From assembly GCF_000422905.1 (NCBI RefSeq), contig NZ_AUGY01000011.1, positions 62,001 to 126,000 on the forward strand: a stretch of DNA of 64,000 nt, given 5' to 3'. Origin of the DNA: Paenibacillus alginolyticus DSM 5050 = NBRC 15375. GTDB lineage: Bacteria; Bacillota; Bacilli; Paenibacillales; NBRC-103111. Shown one piece after another: positions 1 through 9,263 of this stretch (position 1 is its first letter; each line of letters begins with the position of its first letter). The notes under the pieces were generated by a model, which saw nothing but the letters and a program-made list of their open reading frames with translations, was not told where the DNA came from and made no database searches. The position numbers and the translations under genes were made by a program.

Positions 1-1
1 C

Positions 2-430
2 GGACTCGTTCATCAGAGAGGAATCTGGTACTTCGTGGGTCATTGCACCATGCGCAATGAACTGCGTCAATTTCGTTTGGAGCGTATGGAGTCTGTTACT
101 CTGTTGACAAGCACCTTTGCGCGTCCCTCCGAATTTCGGATGAGTGAGTATGAGCCAGAACAAAACTTTCTAGTAGAAGTGACCGTATCGTTCACAAAAG
201 AGGCAGCTTCTTGGGTTCGAGAAAATCCCTCTTTCTATTTAACAAATTTGGAGGAACGAGAGGACGATGTCCTTGTGACGCTGCATTGTCGAAATGAACA
301 AGATATTCTGCAATGGGTACTCAGTTGGGGGCGGTACGCACGTGTGTTACAGCCACAATCGTTGCGCGAGAGCATCAAAGATCACGCAGCGTTCCTTGTC
401 GATGCTTATCGGGAACTGGAACCTTCTTGA
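2..430 (+). CDS. WYL-domain transcriptional regulator, C-terminal part (5' end outside window)
   Basis: The reading frame is open from base 2, so the gene starts before the window; the first possible in-window start, a GTG at 35, is internal to the domain. The visible part begins with the run IWYFVGHC, which matches the core of the WYL ligand-sensing domain, followed by RNELRQFRLERM. The rest fits the C-terminal WCX extension (dimer-forming strands ending in a helix near DAYRELEPS). Proteins of this family (YafY/DeoR-like) usually carry an N-terminal HTH, which would lie upstream. The target cannot be named from this fragment. Confidence in the family is good; function is unknown. Confidence 0.8.
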   Translation, partial: GLVHQRGIWYFVGHCTMRNELRQFRLERMESVTLLTSTFARPSEFRMSEYEPEQNFLVEVTVSFTKEAASWVRENPSFYLTNLEEREDDVLVTLHCRNEQDILQWVLSWGRYARVLQPQSLRESIKDHAAFLVDAYRELEPS

Positions 431-536
431 GAGTTTTGAATCATGAATTTCTGGGAAAAGCAGGAATCGACAATCCAATCGATAATATAATATAAAAAGA
501 CAAATACCGCCAATTTTCGGCAAGGAGAGTACAAAC

Positions 537-1145
537 ATGATGCATCCGCATACGGAACTGCGATACATTGATGACAAGATCGGTTTCGGGGTTTTCGCTA
601 CCAGGCTTATTCCCAAAGGGACGATTACTTGGGCACTCGATGATTTGGATCAAATTCTAGAGCCGGAAGCGGTTCAGGCGCTCGAGGAAGATAGGAAGAA
701 GCTAGTTCTAAAGTACTCCTATCGCAATCAGGATGGGAAGTACATCCTTTGCTGGGACAATGGCCGTTATGTGAATCACAGCTTCCATGCTAACTGTATT
801 GGAACGGCGTACGAGATTGAAATCGCGGTCCGTGATATTCACCCTGGGGAGCAGCTAACCGATGATTACGGCTCGCTGAATGTGGATGAACCGTTTGAAT
901 GCTTCCCGGAGGAAGGAACCGATCGAAGGCGAGTGATGCCCGGCGATTTGCAGCAATACGCTGATGTGTGGGATGCTCAGGCGTTAGACGCTTTCCAGCA
1001 CTACTATGAGGTCGTACAGCCACTGGCGCATCTCATTCGCCCGGAATTTCAAAATAAAGTAGAAATCGCTGCTAAAGAGCAGCGATTGGTGGATTCCATT
1101 CGAGCCATTCATTTTGACCGTGATTCCAAGAATGTTGTCAAATGA
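537..1145 (+). CDS. SET domain-containing protein
   Basis: 202 residues, preceded by a good ribosome site (AAGGAGAG at about 522-529). The protein reads as a lone SET domain. It opens with GFGVFATRLIPKGT, then has GRYVNHSFHANC (the NHS motif of the cofactor/knot region) and ends the fold with IHPGEQLTDDYG, the usual E-x-x-x-D-Y-G block. Bacterial stand-alone SET proteins are presumed protein lysine methyltransferases, but the substrate of this one is not evident. The typical cysteine cluster after SET is reduced to one CF pair. Its last 37 bases overlap the end of the convergent ABC exporter gene. Confidence 0.8.
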   Translation: MMHPHTELRYIDDKIGFGVFATRLIPKGTITWALDDLDQILEPEAVQALEEDRKKLVLKYSYRNQDGKYILCWDNGRYVNHSFHANCIGTAYEIEIAVRDIHPGEQLTDDYGSLNVDEPFECFPEEGTDRRRVMPGDLQQYADVWDAQALDAFQHYYEVVQPLAHLIRPEFQNKVEIAAKEQRLVDSIRAIHFDRDSKNVVK

Positions 1146-3250
1146 GGAGCACGCTTCATTAAGTCTTGGAAAAATTCACGCTGCAGCGTGATAAAGACGA
1201 CTGGTGAAAGTGTGTAAATTGTAGCAGTTCGGGGAATGTTGCGAAGTAAAGCCACTTCCCCAAAGAAATCGCCGTCGGACAGCACGGCAAGCCGATCATT
1301 GGTTCCGGTGCTGTTCTTTTTCAACACTTCGACCTTGCCCCTCACAATAATGTAAAACTTATCCCCCAGATCCCCTTCGTGGATGATCGTCCGCTCTTTG
1401 GCATAGGATTCCGTCACGAAAAAGTGGGATATATCTCGTAATAGCGATTCATCCATTCCTGAAAAAATCGGAAACAGCTTCAGCCGCCCCGAACTAACCT
1501 CCACGTGATAGCCGTCCTCGCTAATGTCAAAGCCAGTCTGCTTCGTCCACGATTGCTTATAACGTCCTTCCGGCAGCTTGAGTAATTCCTGGTGACTGCC
1601 TTGCTCGGTAACTTCGCCTTGATTCAGCACATAAATACAATCGGCATGCTCGGCTGACGCGAGACGGTGGGTCACGGATATGACCGTTCTGGTGGCCGTT
1701 ATTTGTTGTAACGTCTTGTTGATCGCTGCCTCTGTGGACGGGTCAAGTGCCGAGGTCGCTTCATCCAGGATAAGAATGGCTGGGTTGCGAATGATAGCAC
1801 GGGCGATCGCGACGCGCTGCCGCTGACCGCCGGATAGACGTCCACCACGCTCGCCGACATCCGTATCGTACCCATCTGGAAGACTCATGATGAAATCGTG
1901 GATTTCGGCTAAGCGTGCTGCCTCCATCACTTCCTCGTCACTAGCTTCGGGCTTGCCAAGGCGAATATTTTCACGAATGGACGATCGGAAGAGGAAACTT
2001 TCCTGAAACACGATCCCAATTTGAGAACGGAGCGATTGCAGCGCAATTTGACGGATGTCGGTTCCATCGTAGCGCACGGAGCCCATCTGCGGATCATAGA
2101 AGCGCATCAGCAAGTTAATGATCGTGCTTTTACCAGAGCCGCTGGCTCCAACAAATGCAGCAAAGGTACCTTTGGGAATCGTCAGACTGATGCCGTTCAA
2201 ACTGCGCTGCTCTGGGCTATAAGCAAACGTGACGTTGCGAAATTCAATGTGGCGTTCAAAATGCGGCAGATGATCAGCTTGTTCGTTGCTGGGAACGCTC
2301 GGCTGCTCATCGAGCAGCTCACGGACTCGCTGCATACCGGATGTCGCTTCAATAAATTGAGGGGCAAGCCAGGTTATAGCCGCAACCAAATAGCTCAGGC
2401 TCAGTAGAATCGCGCTGAAGGCGAGCAGCGAACCAATAGAGAGGATGCCGTAGTAAGCTAACAGCGATCCCACGCAAATCGTCATCAAGTTCAATATCAT
2501 CGTGCCCAAATTGGTCGTACGGTCAATCAGGAAGCTTAAGAAGCTGGATCGAGTCGATAACTTCCCGTACTGCAGCATACGATCGGCAAAGCGTCCAATC
2601 ATTAACGGCTGAAGCCCGAACGCTTTAATCACCGGTTGCGCACTCACATTTTCCTGTACGGCTGTGGCGATGCTGGCCTGCTCTTCTTTTAACTGATAAC
2701 TGGCATCATAAGCCTTCTGTCCGAATAATTTCGGGCCAATTAGACAGAGCGGTAATCCAATCACCGCAAGCAGCGCAAGCTGCCATTGAAGGACGAATAG
2801 CACCGCTACGTTCAAAATAAGCCCCAGTATGGATAAAAGCGCATAGGGGATCAGCTTGATAAACGTATCAATGGAAATGAGATCATTATTGAACCTAGAA
2901 ACGATGTCGCCACCGTTAATTCGATGGAAGAAGTCGGTAGAGAGGCTCTGCAGCTTCTCAAAGAGCTGCTTATAGTAATTCGTCACGATGCGGGAGCCGA
3001 GACCTGCGAACATGCGATCACGGTACATGCCCACAACGACAGAAGCGAGTGCGCCTGAAACCATCAAGGACAGAATAAGCAGAAGCAGGTTATACTGCTT
3101 CGGAACGATGGCCAAATCAATTATGAATTTATAGCTGAGCGGCATGAACGTTTCGAAGGTCAGCTCTACCAAGAGAGCAGCAAGCAGAAGCGCGGTCTGC
3201 AGTTTGTACTGAAGGAAAGAGGAACAGAGCAGACGGACAAAGGAAAACAT
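1109..3250 (-). CDS. ABC exporter (fused permease-ATPase) with C-terminal cyclic-nucleotide-binding domain
   Basis: 713 residues. Residues about 1-310 form a six-helix type I exporter membrane domain. Residues about 335-575 form the ATPase with Walker A GASGSGKST, signature LSGGQRQRVAIARA, Walker B ILILDEATSALD and switch His in SVTHR. Residues about 595-705 are a cNMP-binding-type beta-roll (ERTIIHEGDLGDKFYIIVRG, then GDFFGEVALLRNIPRTATI). The GE..L..PR(T/S)A pattern is the phosphate-binding cassette of CRP-like domains. A sensor roll fused to an exporter suggests ligand-gated transport, but neither the ligand nor the cargo can be told. It probably works as a homodimer. The stop lies inside the end of the SET gene, tail to tail. 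Confidence 0.88.
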   Translation of the reverse strand: MFSFVRLLCSSFLQYKLQTALLLAALLVELTFETFMPLSYKFIIDLAIVPKQYNLLLLILSLMVSGALASVVVGMYRDRMFAGLGSRIVTNYYKQLFEKLQSLSTDFFHRINGGDIVSRFNNDLISIDTFIKLIPYALLSILGLILNVAVLFVLQWQLALLAVIGLPLCLIGPKLFGQKAYDASYQLKEEQASIATAVQENVSAQPVIKAFGLQPLMIGRFADRMLQYGKLSTRSSFLSFLIDRTTNLGTMILNLMTICVGSLLAYYGILSIGSLLAFSAILLSLSYLVAAITWLAPQFIEATSGMQRVRELLDEQPSVPSNEQADHLPHFERHIEFRNVTFAYSPEQRSLNGISLTIPKGTFAAFVGASGSGKSTIINLLMRFYDPQMGSVRYDGTDIRQIALQSLRSQIGIVFQESFLFRSSIRENIRLGKPEASDEEVMEAARLAEIHDFIMSLPDGYDTDVGERGGRLSGGQRQRVAIARAIIRNPAILILDEATSALDPSTEAAINKTLQQITATRTVISVTHRLASAEHADCIYVLNQGEVTEQGSHQELLKLPEGRYKQSWTKQTGFDISEDGYHVEVSSGRLKLFPIFSGMDESLLRDISHFFVTESYAKERTIIHEGDLGDKFYIIVRGKVEVLKKNSTGTNDRLAVLSDGDFFGEVALLRNIPRTATIYTLSPVVFITLQREFFQDLMKRAPHLTTFLESRSK

Positions 3251-3448
3251 GAATAACCTCCCAGGACTAAAGAACCATTTCCTTTATTTTAACATCAGGT
3301 TTGGATTTGGTGTATAGCCCGTACGTAAGCTCACAAGAAAAGAATAATTTATCTGACATTCATATTCCGTAGAATCAATCCATGATACGATGTTGGAAAT
3401 CTGCAGATGCGTGATATATGATGAGGGTAGAAGGGATCGTGACCGAGA

Positions 3449-4162
3449 ATGTCAGAAGAACGATTAGCTGTATTAGAAGTCCATATCGATCAGGCTGGTT
3501 ATGATGAGGTGCCAGATATTGTTAAAAATGTTCACTTTGATGTTCGACAAGGTGAACTGGTGGGTCTATTAGGTCCAAATGGAGCTGGCAAAAGCACGAC
3601 GATTAAGAGCATCCTTGGTTTATTGAAGGATTTCAAGGGTAAAATCTCCTTTATGGGTGAACGAAAAAGCTATGCTTATATCCCAGAGCATCCGATTCTG
3701 TATGATGAGCTGACGTTATGGGAGCATATGGAATTTGCGGCTTCCGTCTACGATCTGGATCGAACGGTATTCCTAGAGCGTGCAGACGATCTTTTGCATC
3801 GGTTTCGACTGTTGGATGAGAAGCATCAACTGCCCGGAAAGTTTTCCAAAGGGATGCAGCAGAAAATTATGCTCATCCTCGGCTTTTTGAATAAACCAGA
3901 TGTGTATATTGTGGACGAGCCTTTCATTGGATTGGATCCGAAAGCGATCAAAGATTTCCTAGGGATGTTGGATGAGGAACGCAAGCGCGGTGCAGGCATT
4001 CTGATGAGTACCCATGTGTTAGATACAGCAGAACGGATTTGCAGTTCGTTTGTACTTCTTTCAGGTGGCAGATTGGTAGCAAATGGAACACTGCAGGACA
4101 TTCAGCAGCAATGCGGCATGCCTGACGCGCCATTGTTCGACTGCTTCCATTCGTTACTATGA
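3449..4162 (+). CDS. ecsA: ABC transporter ATP-binding protein, EcsA type
   Basis: 237 residues with Walker A GPNGAGKSTT, a weakly conserved signature FSKGMQQK, Walker B VYIVDEPFIGLDP and the switch His in STHVLDTAERI. Length and the VDEPFIGLDPKAI block match EcsA. In Bacillus the Ecs transporter affects protein secretion, competence and intramembrane protease activity. The next gene overlaps its stop (ATGA at 4159-4162) and encodes the matching permease, so the pair is a translationally coupled operon. No ecsC follows. The ribosome site before the ATG is weak. Confidence 0.85.
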   Translation: MSEERLAVLEVHIDQAGYDEVPDIVKNVHFDVRQGELVGLLGPNGAGKSTTIKSILGLLKDFKGKISFMGERKSYAYIPEHPILYDELTLWEHMEFAASVYDLDRTVFLERADDLLHRFRLLDEKHQLPGKFSKGMQQKIMLILGFLNKPDVYIVDEPFIGLDPKAIKDFLGMLDEERKRGAGILMSTHVLDTAERICSSFVLLSGGRLVANGTLQDIQQQCGMPDAPLFDCFHSLL

Positions 4163-5397
4163 AGGGGGACCATGGGTTGAAGAGTAGTTTTCAAGTTTTC
4201 ACACGAAGAGTGCGCTCGGATTGGCATTTCCAGTATCGGGCTTTGCGAATGGCTGTGGATTGGGTCATTGCGATTTATTTTGTCATTCCACTGATGATTG
4301 TGGCTGGCTATCAATATTACTCCTGGTGGGCGACTCAGCCATCTTGGTTTAGTTGGATATCGATGTTTATGATTACGGTGGTCTTCTATGTGTTCACATG
4401 GCTGGGAACCATTCGATACTTTGTTGAAGAGGGGGACCAGCTTTTCCTCCGACAGAACCAGAAATGGTTTCGGCATCTCATGCTCCTTGGCTATAGATAC
4501 TCTCTAGTGTTGCAAGGAATCACGACGTTAATATTGATGCTCGTATTTCTTCCTTTATTAGTTCAAACGTATTCCTATAGCGTGTTGCAAGTTATTTGTT
4601 TATGGTTGCTTACTTATTTGCTGAAAATTAACCTAGGGTTGCTTCGCCAATTGCTTGCACTTCGTGTATATGGAATTGTGCTTTGGTTGCTGCGGATTGT
4701 GATTTTTGTCGGACTTTTCTTCTTGTATCAACTGTTAGTTACAGAGGTAAGTCATAACACTTCCTATAGTTGGGCGGCAATTCTTCTTTTTCTAGTGCTG
4801 GTTGTTTTCTTAAGCCGAATACGGCTGCAAGAGAAAGGAGCTTTCTTCGCTGATATCGCTAGAGAAAGAGATTCACGGATGCGCATTGTCTCCCTGATGT
4901 TAATTCGTGTTGTTGAGCGGAAAAGAAAACCGACACGGAAGTATCCCCTCTTATTCGGGAAATCGCAGCGCTTGTTCAAAGGGAAAGGTGCCGGCAACGG
5001 AATCGCTGATTTATTAACGAAATCCTTTTTTAGAAATGGTACACAGTGGAAACAAACGATACAGTTCGTTGTTGTGATCGGTGGAGCTATGTTTATTTTG
5101 CCGGGTGCCCTTAAAATTACGATCTGGATCCTTGCTGCATGCCTATTGGTATTTTGGAGAAAATCTTTCTGTAAAGATGAATTGACAGCTCCGTTTCTGA
5201 CTCTTTTTCCTATAAAGGACACAATGAAACATCAAGCTCTACAATCTGCAATTCCTATCCTTGTACTGCCAGCGCTGGTCTTAATCAGCCTATGTATGGG
5301 GATATCGTTCTTCACCTGGTGGGGACCTGTACTGATGGTCGGAGCAGCATTTCCGTTAGCCTATGGGACTTCTTCTGTATTTACAAGTTGGTATTGA
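4159..5397 (+). CDS. ecsB: ABC transporter permease, EcsB type
   Basis: About 412 residues with many long hydrophobic stretches (for example around VIAIYFVIPLMIVAGY near residue 35, and several between 100 and 230) and a basic cytoplasmic segment near residues 235-295, the usual EcsB layout. It is the membrane partner of the preceding EcsA-type ATPase. The ATG at 4159 overlaps the ecsA stop, but AAGGGGG at about 4162-4168 sits at good distance before a TTG at 4177, which is the likelier start. A hairpin (5444-5470) lies shortly after the stop. Family assignment rests on context plus topology. Confidence 0.8.
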   Translation: MKGDHGLKSSFQVFTRRVRSDWHFQYRALRMAVDWVIAIYFVIPLMIVAGYQYYSWWATQPSWFSWISMFMITVVFYVFTWLGTIRYFVEEGDQLFLRQNQKWFRHLMLLGYRYSLVLQGITTLILMLVFLPLLVQTYSYSVLQVICLWLLTYLLKINLGLLRQLLALRVYGIVLWLLRIVIFVGLFFLYQLLVTEVSHNTSYSWAAILLFLVLVVFLSRIRLQEKGAFFADIARERDSRMRIVSLMLIRVVERKRKPTRKYPLLFGKSQRLFKGKGAGNGIADLLTKSFFRNGTQWKQTIQFVVVIGGAMFILPGALKITIWILAACLLVFWRKSFCKDELTAPFLTLFPIKDTMKHQALQSAIPILVLPALVLISLCMGISFFTWWGPVLMVGAAFPLAYGTSSVFTSWY

Positions 5398-5443
5398 GTA
5401 GGCATAAATAAAGGTAAGTTTTACTACGACTAAACATAAAACC

Positions 5444-5470
5444 AGCCCTTCCATTTTGCTTGGAAGGGCT
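5444..5470 (-). terminator. Hairpin, possible terminator
   Basis: A perfect 10-bp stem, AGCCCTTCCA at 5444-5453 and its complement at 5461-5470, with a 7-base loop. On the minus strand it is followed by GGTTTTATGTTT, so it may end minus-strand transcripts; it could also end ecsAB. The stop codon of the broken SDR fragment lies in the right arm. Confidence 0.55.
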
Positions 5471-5735
5471 ATTGATTACGGGATCCTAGTAGTTTCGCAA
5501 GATGCAGGGTAAACGTATTTATGGCACCTTTCGTCAAATTGTACGCCATAATATGAGGATAGGCAATTCGCGTAACGCCTGAAGAGATGTTGATAATTCG
5601 CCCTCCGTCACGCAGAAGTTGCAAGGACTGCTGGACGAGGAAGAACGGTGCTTTTACATTAACTGCAAATATCGCGTCGAAATCCTTCTCCGTGGTTTCC
5701 TCCACTGTTTTGGAAGTTCCTATACCGGCATCATC
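5469..5735 (-). pseudogene. Internal fragment of a short-chain dehydrogenase/reductase (SDR)
   Basis: The minus-strand frame reads DDAGIGTSKTVEETTEK, a changed form of the NNAGI block, then FAVNVKAPFFLVQQS, GGRIINISSG (catalytic Ser region), and MAYNLTKGAINTFTLHLAK, the Y-x-x-x-K catalytic pair. The N-terminal Rossmann half (TGxxxGIG) is missing, with a stop in frame just upstream of DDAG. The C-terminal third is cut off after LLGSRNQ, exactly where intact SDRs continue with the NAVAPG segment. This is therefore a relic of about 88 codons and not a working enzyme. The hairpin at its 3' end suggests deletion up to a terminator. Confidence 0.75.
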
Positions 5736-5772
5736 TTCCCTAACGGGTAGCTATAGTTCAATATACAACACG

Positions 5773-5806
5773 AAACGGCAGCTGGCTTATGATCGGCTGC
5801 CGTTTT
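5773..5806. terminator. Rho-independent terminator, probably bidirectional
   Basis: Perfect 10-bp stem AAACGGCAGC (5773-5782) with GCTGCCGTTT (5796-5805) and a 13-base loop, flanked by A's and by TTTTCT. It isolates the downstream LTA synthase gene from the SDR relic and ecsAB. Confidence 0.75.
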
Positions 5807-5971
5807 CTCACCTAAAGGGCAGGAGAGTTCTGTCTCATCCGTCAAAACTAAAGTCTATAGGGTTATAAAGACCGTCGGGGTCGATATATGTGTTATGGCG
5901 ATGAGTGTATTCGATTTCCTTTTTCAATTGGTATTCTTTCATGAAATTACTTCATTTTGTATTAGTTAAAT

Positions 5972-6000
5972 TTGACAAGCATGTTTATATTAATTGCATT
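5972..6000 (+). promoter_or_regulatory. Candidate sigma-A promoter for the LTA synthase gene
   Basis: A perfect -35 box TTGACA at 5972-5977. With 17-bp spacing the -10 would be TGCATT at 5995-6000, which is weak. If this is used, transcription starts near 6007, which rules out the long TTG start at 5994 and supports the ATG at 6063. Confidence 0.4.
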
Positions 6001-6062
6001 TAGTCAAAGACTGCATTATGGGTAGAAGAACTAAGATAGGGAAGACAACAATGGAGGAAGAA

Positions 6063-7940
6063 ATGGATCATTCTTGGAATAGGTTATGGCGAAGCTTTTT
6101 TACTGTATTTTCTGTTATTTTGTGGGCGAAATTTGCTTTGTTGCGATATTTCCTTTTTGAGAAAGTGGATCTTAAGTGGTGGCTTCTGGATTTAGTAAGC
6201 CTCCTTGTCATTACCGGGTTGATAGAGAATTGCTTCTCGAATCAGATAAAGCGGATCGTTTATTGGACTTTAAATGCAATTCTGTCCCTGATCTGTTTTG
6301 CTGCTACCCTTTATTTTGAACATTTTGGATCGGTTATTACCTATACATCAGTTTTGGAATTGAAGCAGATACTGCAAATTTCGTCTAGCATTAAAGCGAC
6401 GATTCATCCCTTAGACTACTTATTTTTTGCCGATTTTATACTGCTATTTTTTATATGGCTTGCGACGAGAAGGAGCGGTTTTTCTCTGATTGTCAAACTG
6501 CCATTTCGGCGGTCTGTCATGATTATTTTGACACTAGTTTGTTTGGGAGTGTCGGTATGGTTTGTTAAAACAGACAAAGACATTTCGAATGAACTCGTCC
6601 GGGCTGAGCAGCTTGGCCTAATGAATTATGAGGCTTCTGTTGTCGTCAACGGTATAAGCGAAAAAAACAAAACGAATTTCGTTAATTTGAAGCAAGCACT
6701 AATGGTCATCAATCAAGTAGAAGATAGTTATGGATATAATCCCGGGGTCAATACTGACCAAAAGCCCAATTATTTTGCCTCGCAGCAAGGTATGAACGTT
6801 GTGGTTGTACAGATGGAGGCTTTTCAAAACTTTCTGATTCATCTTAGTTATCAGGGCAAGGAACTAACGCCTGTACTTAATAAGTTGGCGGAGGAAAGTT
6901 TCTACTTTCCGCATATCTTTCAACAGGTTGGACAAGGAAATACATCTGACGCTGAATTTATGTCCAATACGTCCATATATCCCACTGGAACGATTCCGAT
7001 GTCAACAGGCTACGGGGATCGAAAGCTCCCAAGCCTACCAAGGCTGCTTGAAGACAAGGGGTACGAGGCGGATACGTTTCATGTGAACGAAATTCATTTT
7101 TGGGATCGGATCAAATTGTATCCTGCGATTGGGTTTACTCATTATTTTGACAAGCCGTTTTATACGAACGATAATTTCAATTCATTCGGGGCTTCCGATG
7201 AAGAACTGTTCCGTGTGGGAAGCGAAAAACTTACTGAGCTGCACGACCAAAAGAAACCTTTCTATGCTCAATTTATAACCGTATCAAGCCATTTTCCTTT
7301 CACAGTACCAACCAGGTTCGAGAAAATGCCAATACCGTCGGCGTTGGAGGGGCAGGAGATCGGAAATTACTTGCTTGCAACCAATTATACCGATTATGGG
7401 ATTGGGACGTTGATCGATAAGTTGAAAGCTTCCGGTGTATGGGATCAAACACTTTTTGTGGCTTACGGAGACCATTTCGGCCTGCAGCCGGAAGATATTG
7501 ATCCAGAAAAACTCAGCAGTGAATTGGGTATTCCTTACCACGCTCAAATCACACGCTATAACATCCCATTGTTTATTCATTTGCCGGGTCAAACGAATGG
7601 TAAAGTGATCAGCCAGGTAGGCGGACAGCTCGATATTATGCCTACGATTGCCAACTTGCTGGGCATTTCTTTAAAAGAGCAGGGATTCGTCCACTTTGGT
7701 CAAGATTTATTAAATATACAGAAAAACGTGATTGGCATGAGATATTATTTGCCTACCGGCTCTTTTTTCAATGACCATATTTTGTTTGTTCCTGGGAAAG
7801 GATTTGATGATGGAAAGGCTGTCTCATTGCAGACACTTCAGCCAGTTGTTGATTTCAAAACGTACCGCAGCGATTTTGACTACATCATGAAGTTAATGAA
7901 ATTGTCAGATCAATATGTAAATATGCTTCCGAAACGTTAG
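6063..7940 (+). CDS. LTA synthase family protein (glycerol-phosphate transferase, sulfatase fold)
   Basis: About 625 residues from the ATG at 6063, chosen because GGAGG at 6053-6057 precedes it; a TTG at 5994 would add 23 residues. The N-terminal 210 residues carry about five hydrophobic segments. The rest is an extracellular alkaline-phosphatase/sulfatase domain. GQGNTSDAEF contains the likely catalytic Thr, YGDHFG gives metal-binding Asp and His, and HVNEIHFWDR fits the substrate site. This matches LtaS/YfnI/YqgS/YvgJ enzymes, which polymerise or prime lipoteichoic acid from phosphatidylglycerol at the membrane. Which paralog it is (synthase or primase) cannot be told. The next gene encodes an exported phosphoesterase 114 bases downstream and may be co-expressed. 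Confidence 0.88.
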   Translation: MDHSWNRLWRSFFTVFSVILWAKFALLRYFLFEKVDLKWWLLDLVSLLVITGLIENCFSNQIKRIVYWTLNAILSLICFAATLYFEHFGSVITYTSVLELKQILQISSSIKATIHPLDYLFFADFILLFFIWLATRRSGFSLIVKLPFRRSVMIILTLVCLGVSVWFVKTDKDISNELVRAEQLGLMNYEASVVVNGISEKNKTNFVNLKQALMVINQVEDSYGYNPGVNTDQKPNYFASQQGMNVVVVQMEAFQNFLIHLSYQGKELTPVLNKLAEESFYFPHIFQQVGQGNTSDAEFMSNTSIYPTGTIPMSTGYGDRKLPSLPRLLEDKGYEADTFHVNEIHFWDRIKLYPAIGFTHYFDKPFYTNDNFNSFGASDEELFRVGSEKLTELHDQKKPFYAQFITVSSHFPFTVPTRFEKMPIPSALEGQEIGNYLLATNYTDYGIGTLIDKLKASGVWDQTLFVAYGDHFGLQPEDIDPEKLSSELGIPYHAQITRYNIPLFIHLPGQTNGKVISQVGGQLDIMPTIANLLGISLKEQGFVHFGQDLLNIQKNVIGMRYYLPTGSFFNDHILFVPGKGFDDGKAVSLQTLQPVVDFKTYRSDFDYIMKLMKLSDQYVNMLPKR

Positions 7941-8054
7941 CTTAAATTTCTTCCATAATTGGTATCAAAAGCGAACTATGAGGATGAAAAGCAGCGGAGT
8001 ATAATGAATTCAGCATCAGGATGAAGGTTAAGGAAGTGAGGGGAAGAGTGCCGG

Positions 8055-9110
8055 ATGGATAGAAGGTCTTTTTTGAAGTGGTTAGCGGCTGCTTTGTCTC
8101 TTCCTTTGCTTGGAGGATTAGGAAATGCCGCGCAGCGATATTGGGAATCGATGAATAAGCCATCGATACTTGCTCAATCGGCTCAGTCTACTTTTACTTC
8201 GGTAGTTTCCGATGATGAAGCGCTCATGTCCATGTATATCTTCAGCGACCTTCACATTTCGCAGGACCCTCAAACCCCTCGTAAAATGAAACAAGCCTTA
8301 CAGGACTTAACATCATATGAAAATCTAGTTGATGCACTGATTATTACGGGGGATTTGACGGATACGGGGACGATGAGCGATTACCGTCTGCTATCGAGCA
8401 TTTTAAGCAAATACAAGCTGCCTCCGATTGGCGCGAACATGGGAAATCATGAATATTACACAATTTGGACAGACGCTCATGGGGCTTGGAAAAAGTCGAC
8501 GATGCCAAATGGTAAGACCAATGAGCTTTCCCGTCAGCAGTTTTTAACCTTTATGAACTATAGAAAGACGTATAACGAGATGACGATTAAGGGTTATACG
8601 GTACTTCTTTTGTCACAAGAAACCTACATTTTGGAAAAGCCCGAAGTTGGGGAAGGTGCCTGGTACTCGGATGAACAATTGGACTGGCTGGAGGAACGAT
8701 TGTCCTCCGTTTCGAAAGATGGGAAGCCTGTTTTTGTTATGATCCATCAACCACTTCCGCCGGAGGGTGAGAATGGCGGAAGTCATTTTCTGATACGTGC
8801 CAAACGGTTTCGCGAGATTTTGCAGCCTTACCAGAATGTATTTGTATTTTGTGGTCACCGTCATCAAGATTTTACAAATGGCACGGAACATTATGTCAAG
8901 GAAACGTTTCATCTCTTTCACAATTCTTCAGTCACTAGGCCACTTGATCGAAATTATATTGAAATTTGGAAAGACCATGCACAAGGTATTTACTTGCAAG
9001 TATATCAAAATAAGGTGATTGTTCGGGGCAGGGAGTTCAGTAAACGCTCCTTCATTAAGGAAGCTTATTGGACAATTCCCCTACAGACAAAATCAAAAGT
9101 ATTATTGTAA
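8055..9110 (+). CDS. Tat-exported calcineurin-like metallophosphoesterase
   Basis: 351 residues. The N-terminus MDRRSFLKWLAAALSLPLLG is a twin-arginine signal (RRSFLK then a hydrophobic run), so the enzyme is probably exported folded with its metals. Metallophosphoesterase motifs appear in order: FSDLHIS (D-x-H), GDLTD, GNHE, IHQPL and GHRH. These supply the two-metal centre, so a phosphodiesterase or phosphatase role outside the cell is likely; the substrate is unknown. It follows the LTA synthase gene on the same strand with no clear terminator between, so a cell-envelope role is a reasonable inference. A hairpin terminator follows directly. Confidence 0.85.
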   Translation: MDRRSFLKWLAAALSLPLLGGLGNAAQRYWESMNKPSILAQSAQSTFTSVVSDDEALMSMYIFSDLHISQDPQTPRKMKQALQDLTSYENLVDALIITGDLTDTGTMSDYRLLSSILSKYKLPPIGANMGNHEYYTIWTDAHGAWKKSTMPNGKTNELSRQQFLTFMNYRKTYNEMTIKGYTVLLLSQETYILEKPEVGEGAWYSDEQLDWLEERLSSVSKDGKPVFVMIHQPLPPEGENGGSHFLIRAKRFREILQPYQNVFVFCGHRHQDFTNGTEHYVKETFHLFHNSSVTRPLDRNYIEIWKDHAQGIYLQVYQNKVIVRGREFSKRSFIKEAYWTIPLQTKSKVLL

Positions 9111-9118
9111 TCGAGCTG

Positions 9119-9142
9119 GAAGCTACTTTGGTAGCTTCTTTT
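9119..9142 (+). terminator. Rho-independent terminator
   Basis: GAAGCTAC (9119-9126), loop TTTG, GTAGCTTC (9131-9138), then TTTT. It ends the LTA synthase-phosphoesterase unit. Confidence 0.75.
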
Positions 9143-9263
9143 CATTTGTATGGAGGTGGGCATGGGTTTGAATATACTTGAAACAAGTGGATTTTTTTAC
9201 TGTTTATTCGGCCAGACCGAACGAATAACCAACGTTGAGTAGTTCGCCGCGGATGATACCCGG

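Noticed and set aside
5587..5868. 93-codon plus-strand frame near the SDR relic
   Set aside because: Antisense to the SDR fragment and runs through a terminator hairpin; no coding signal.
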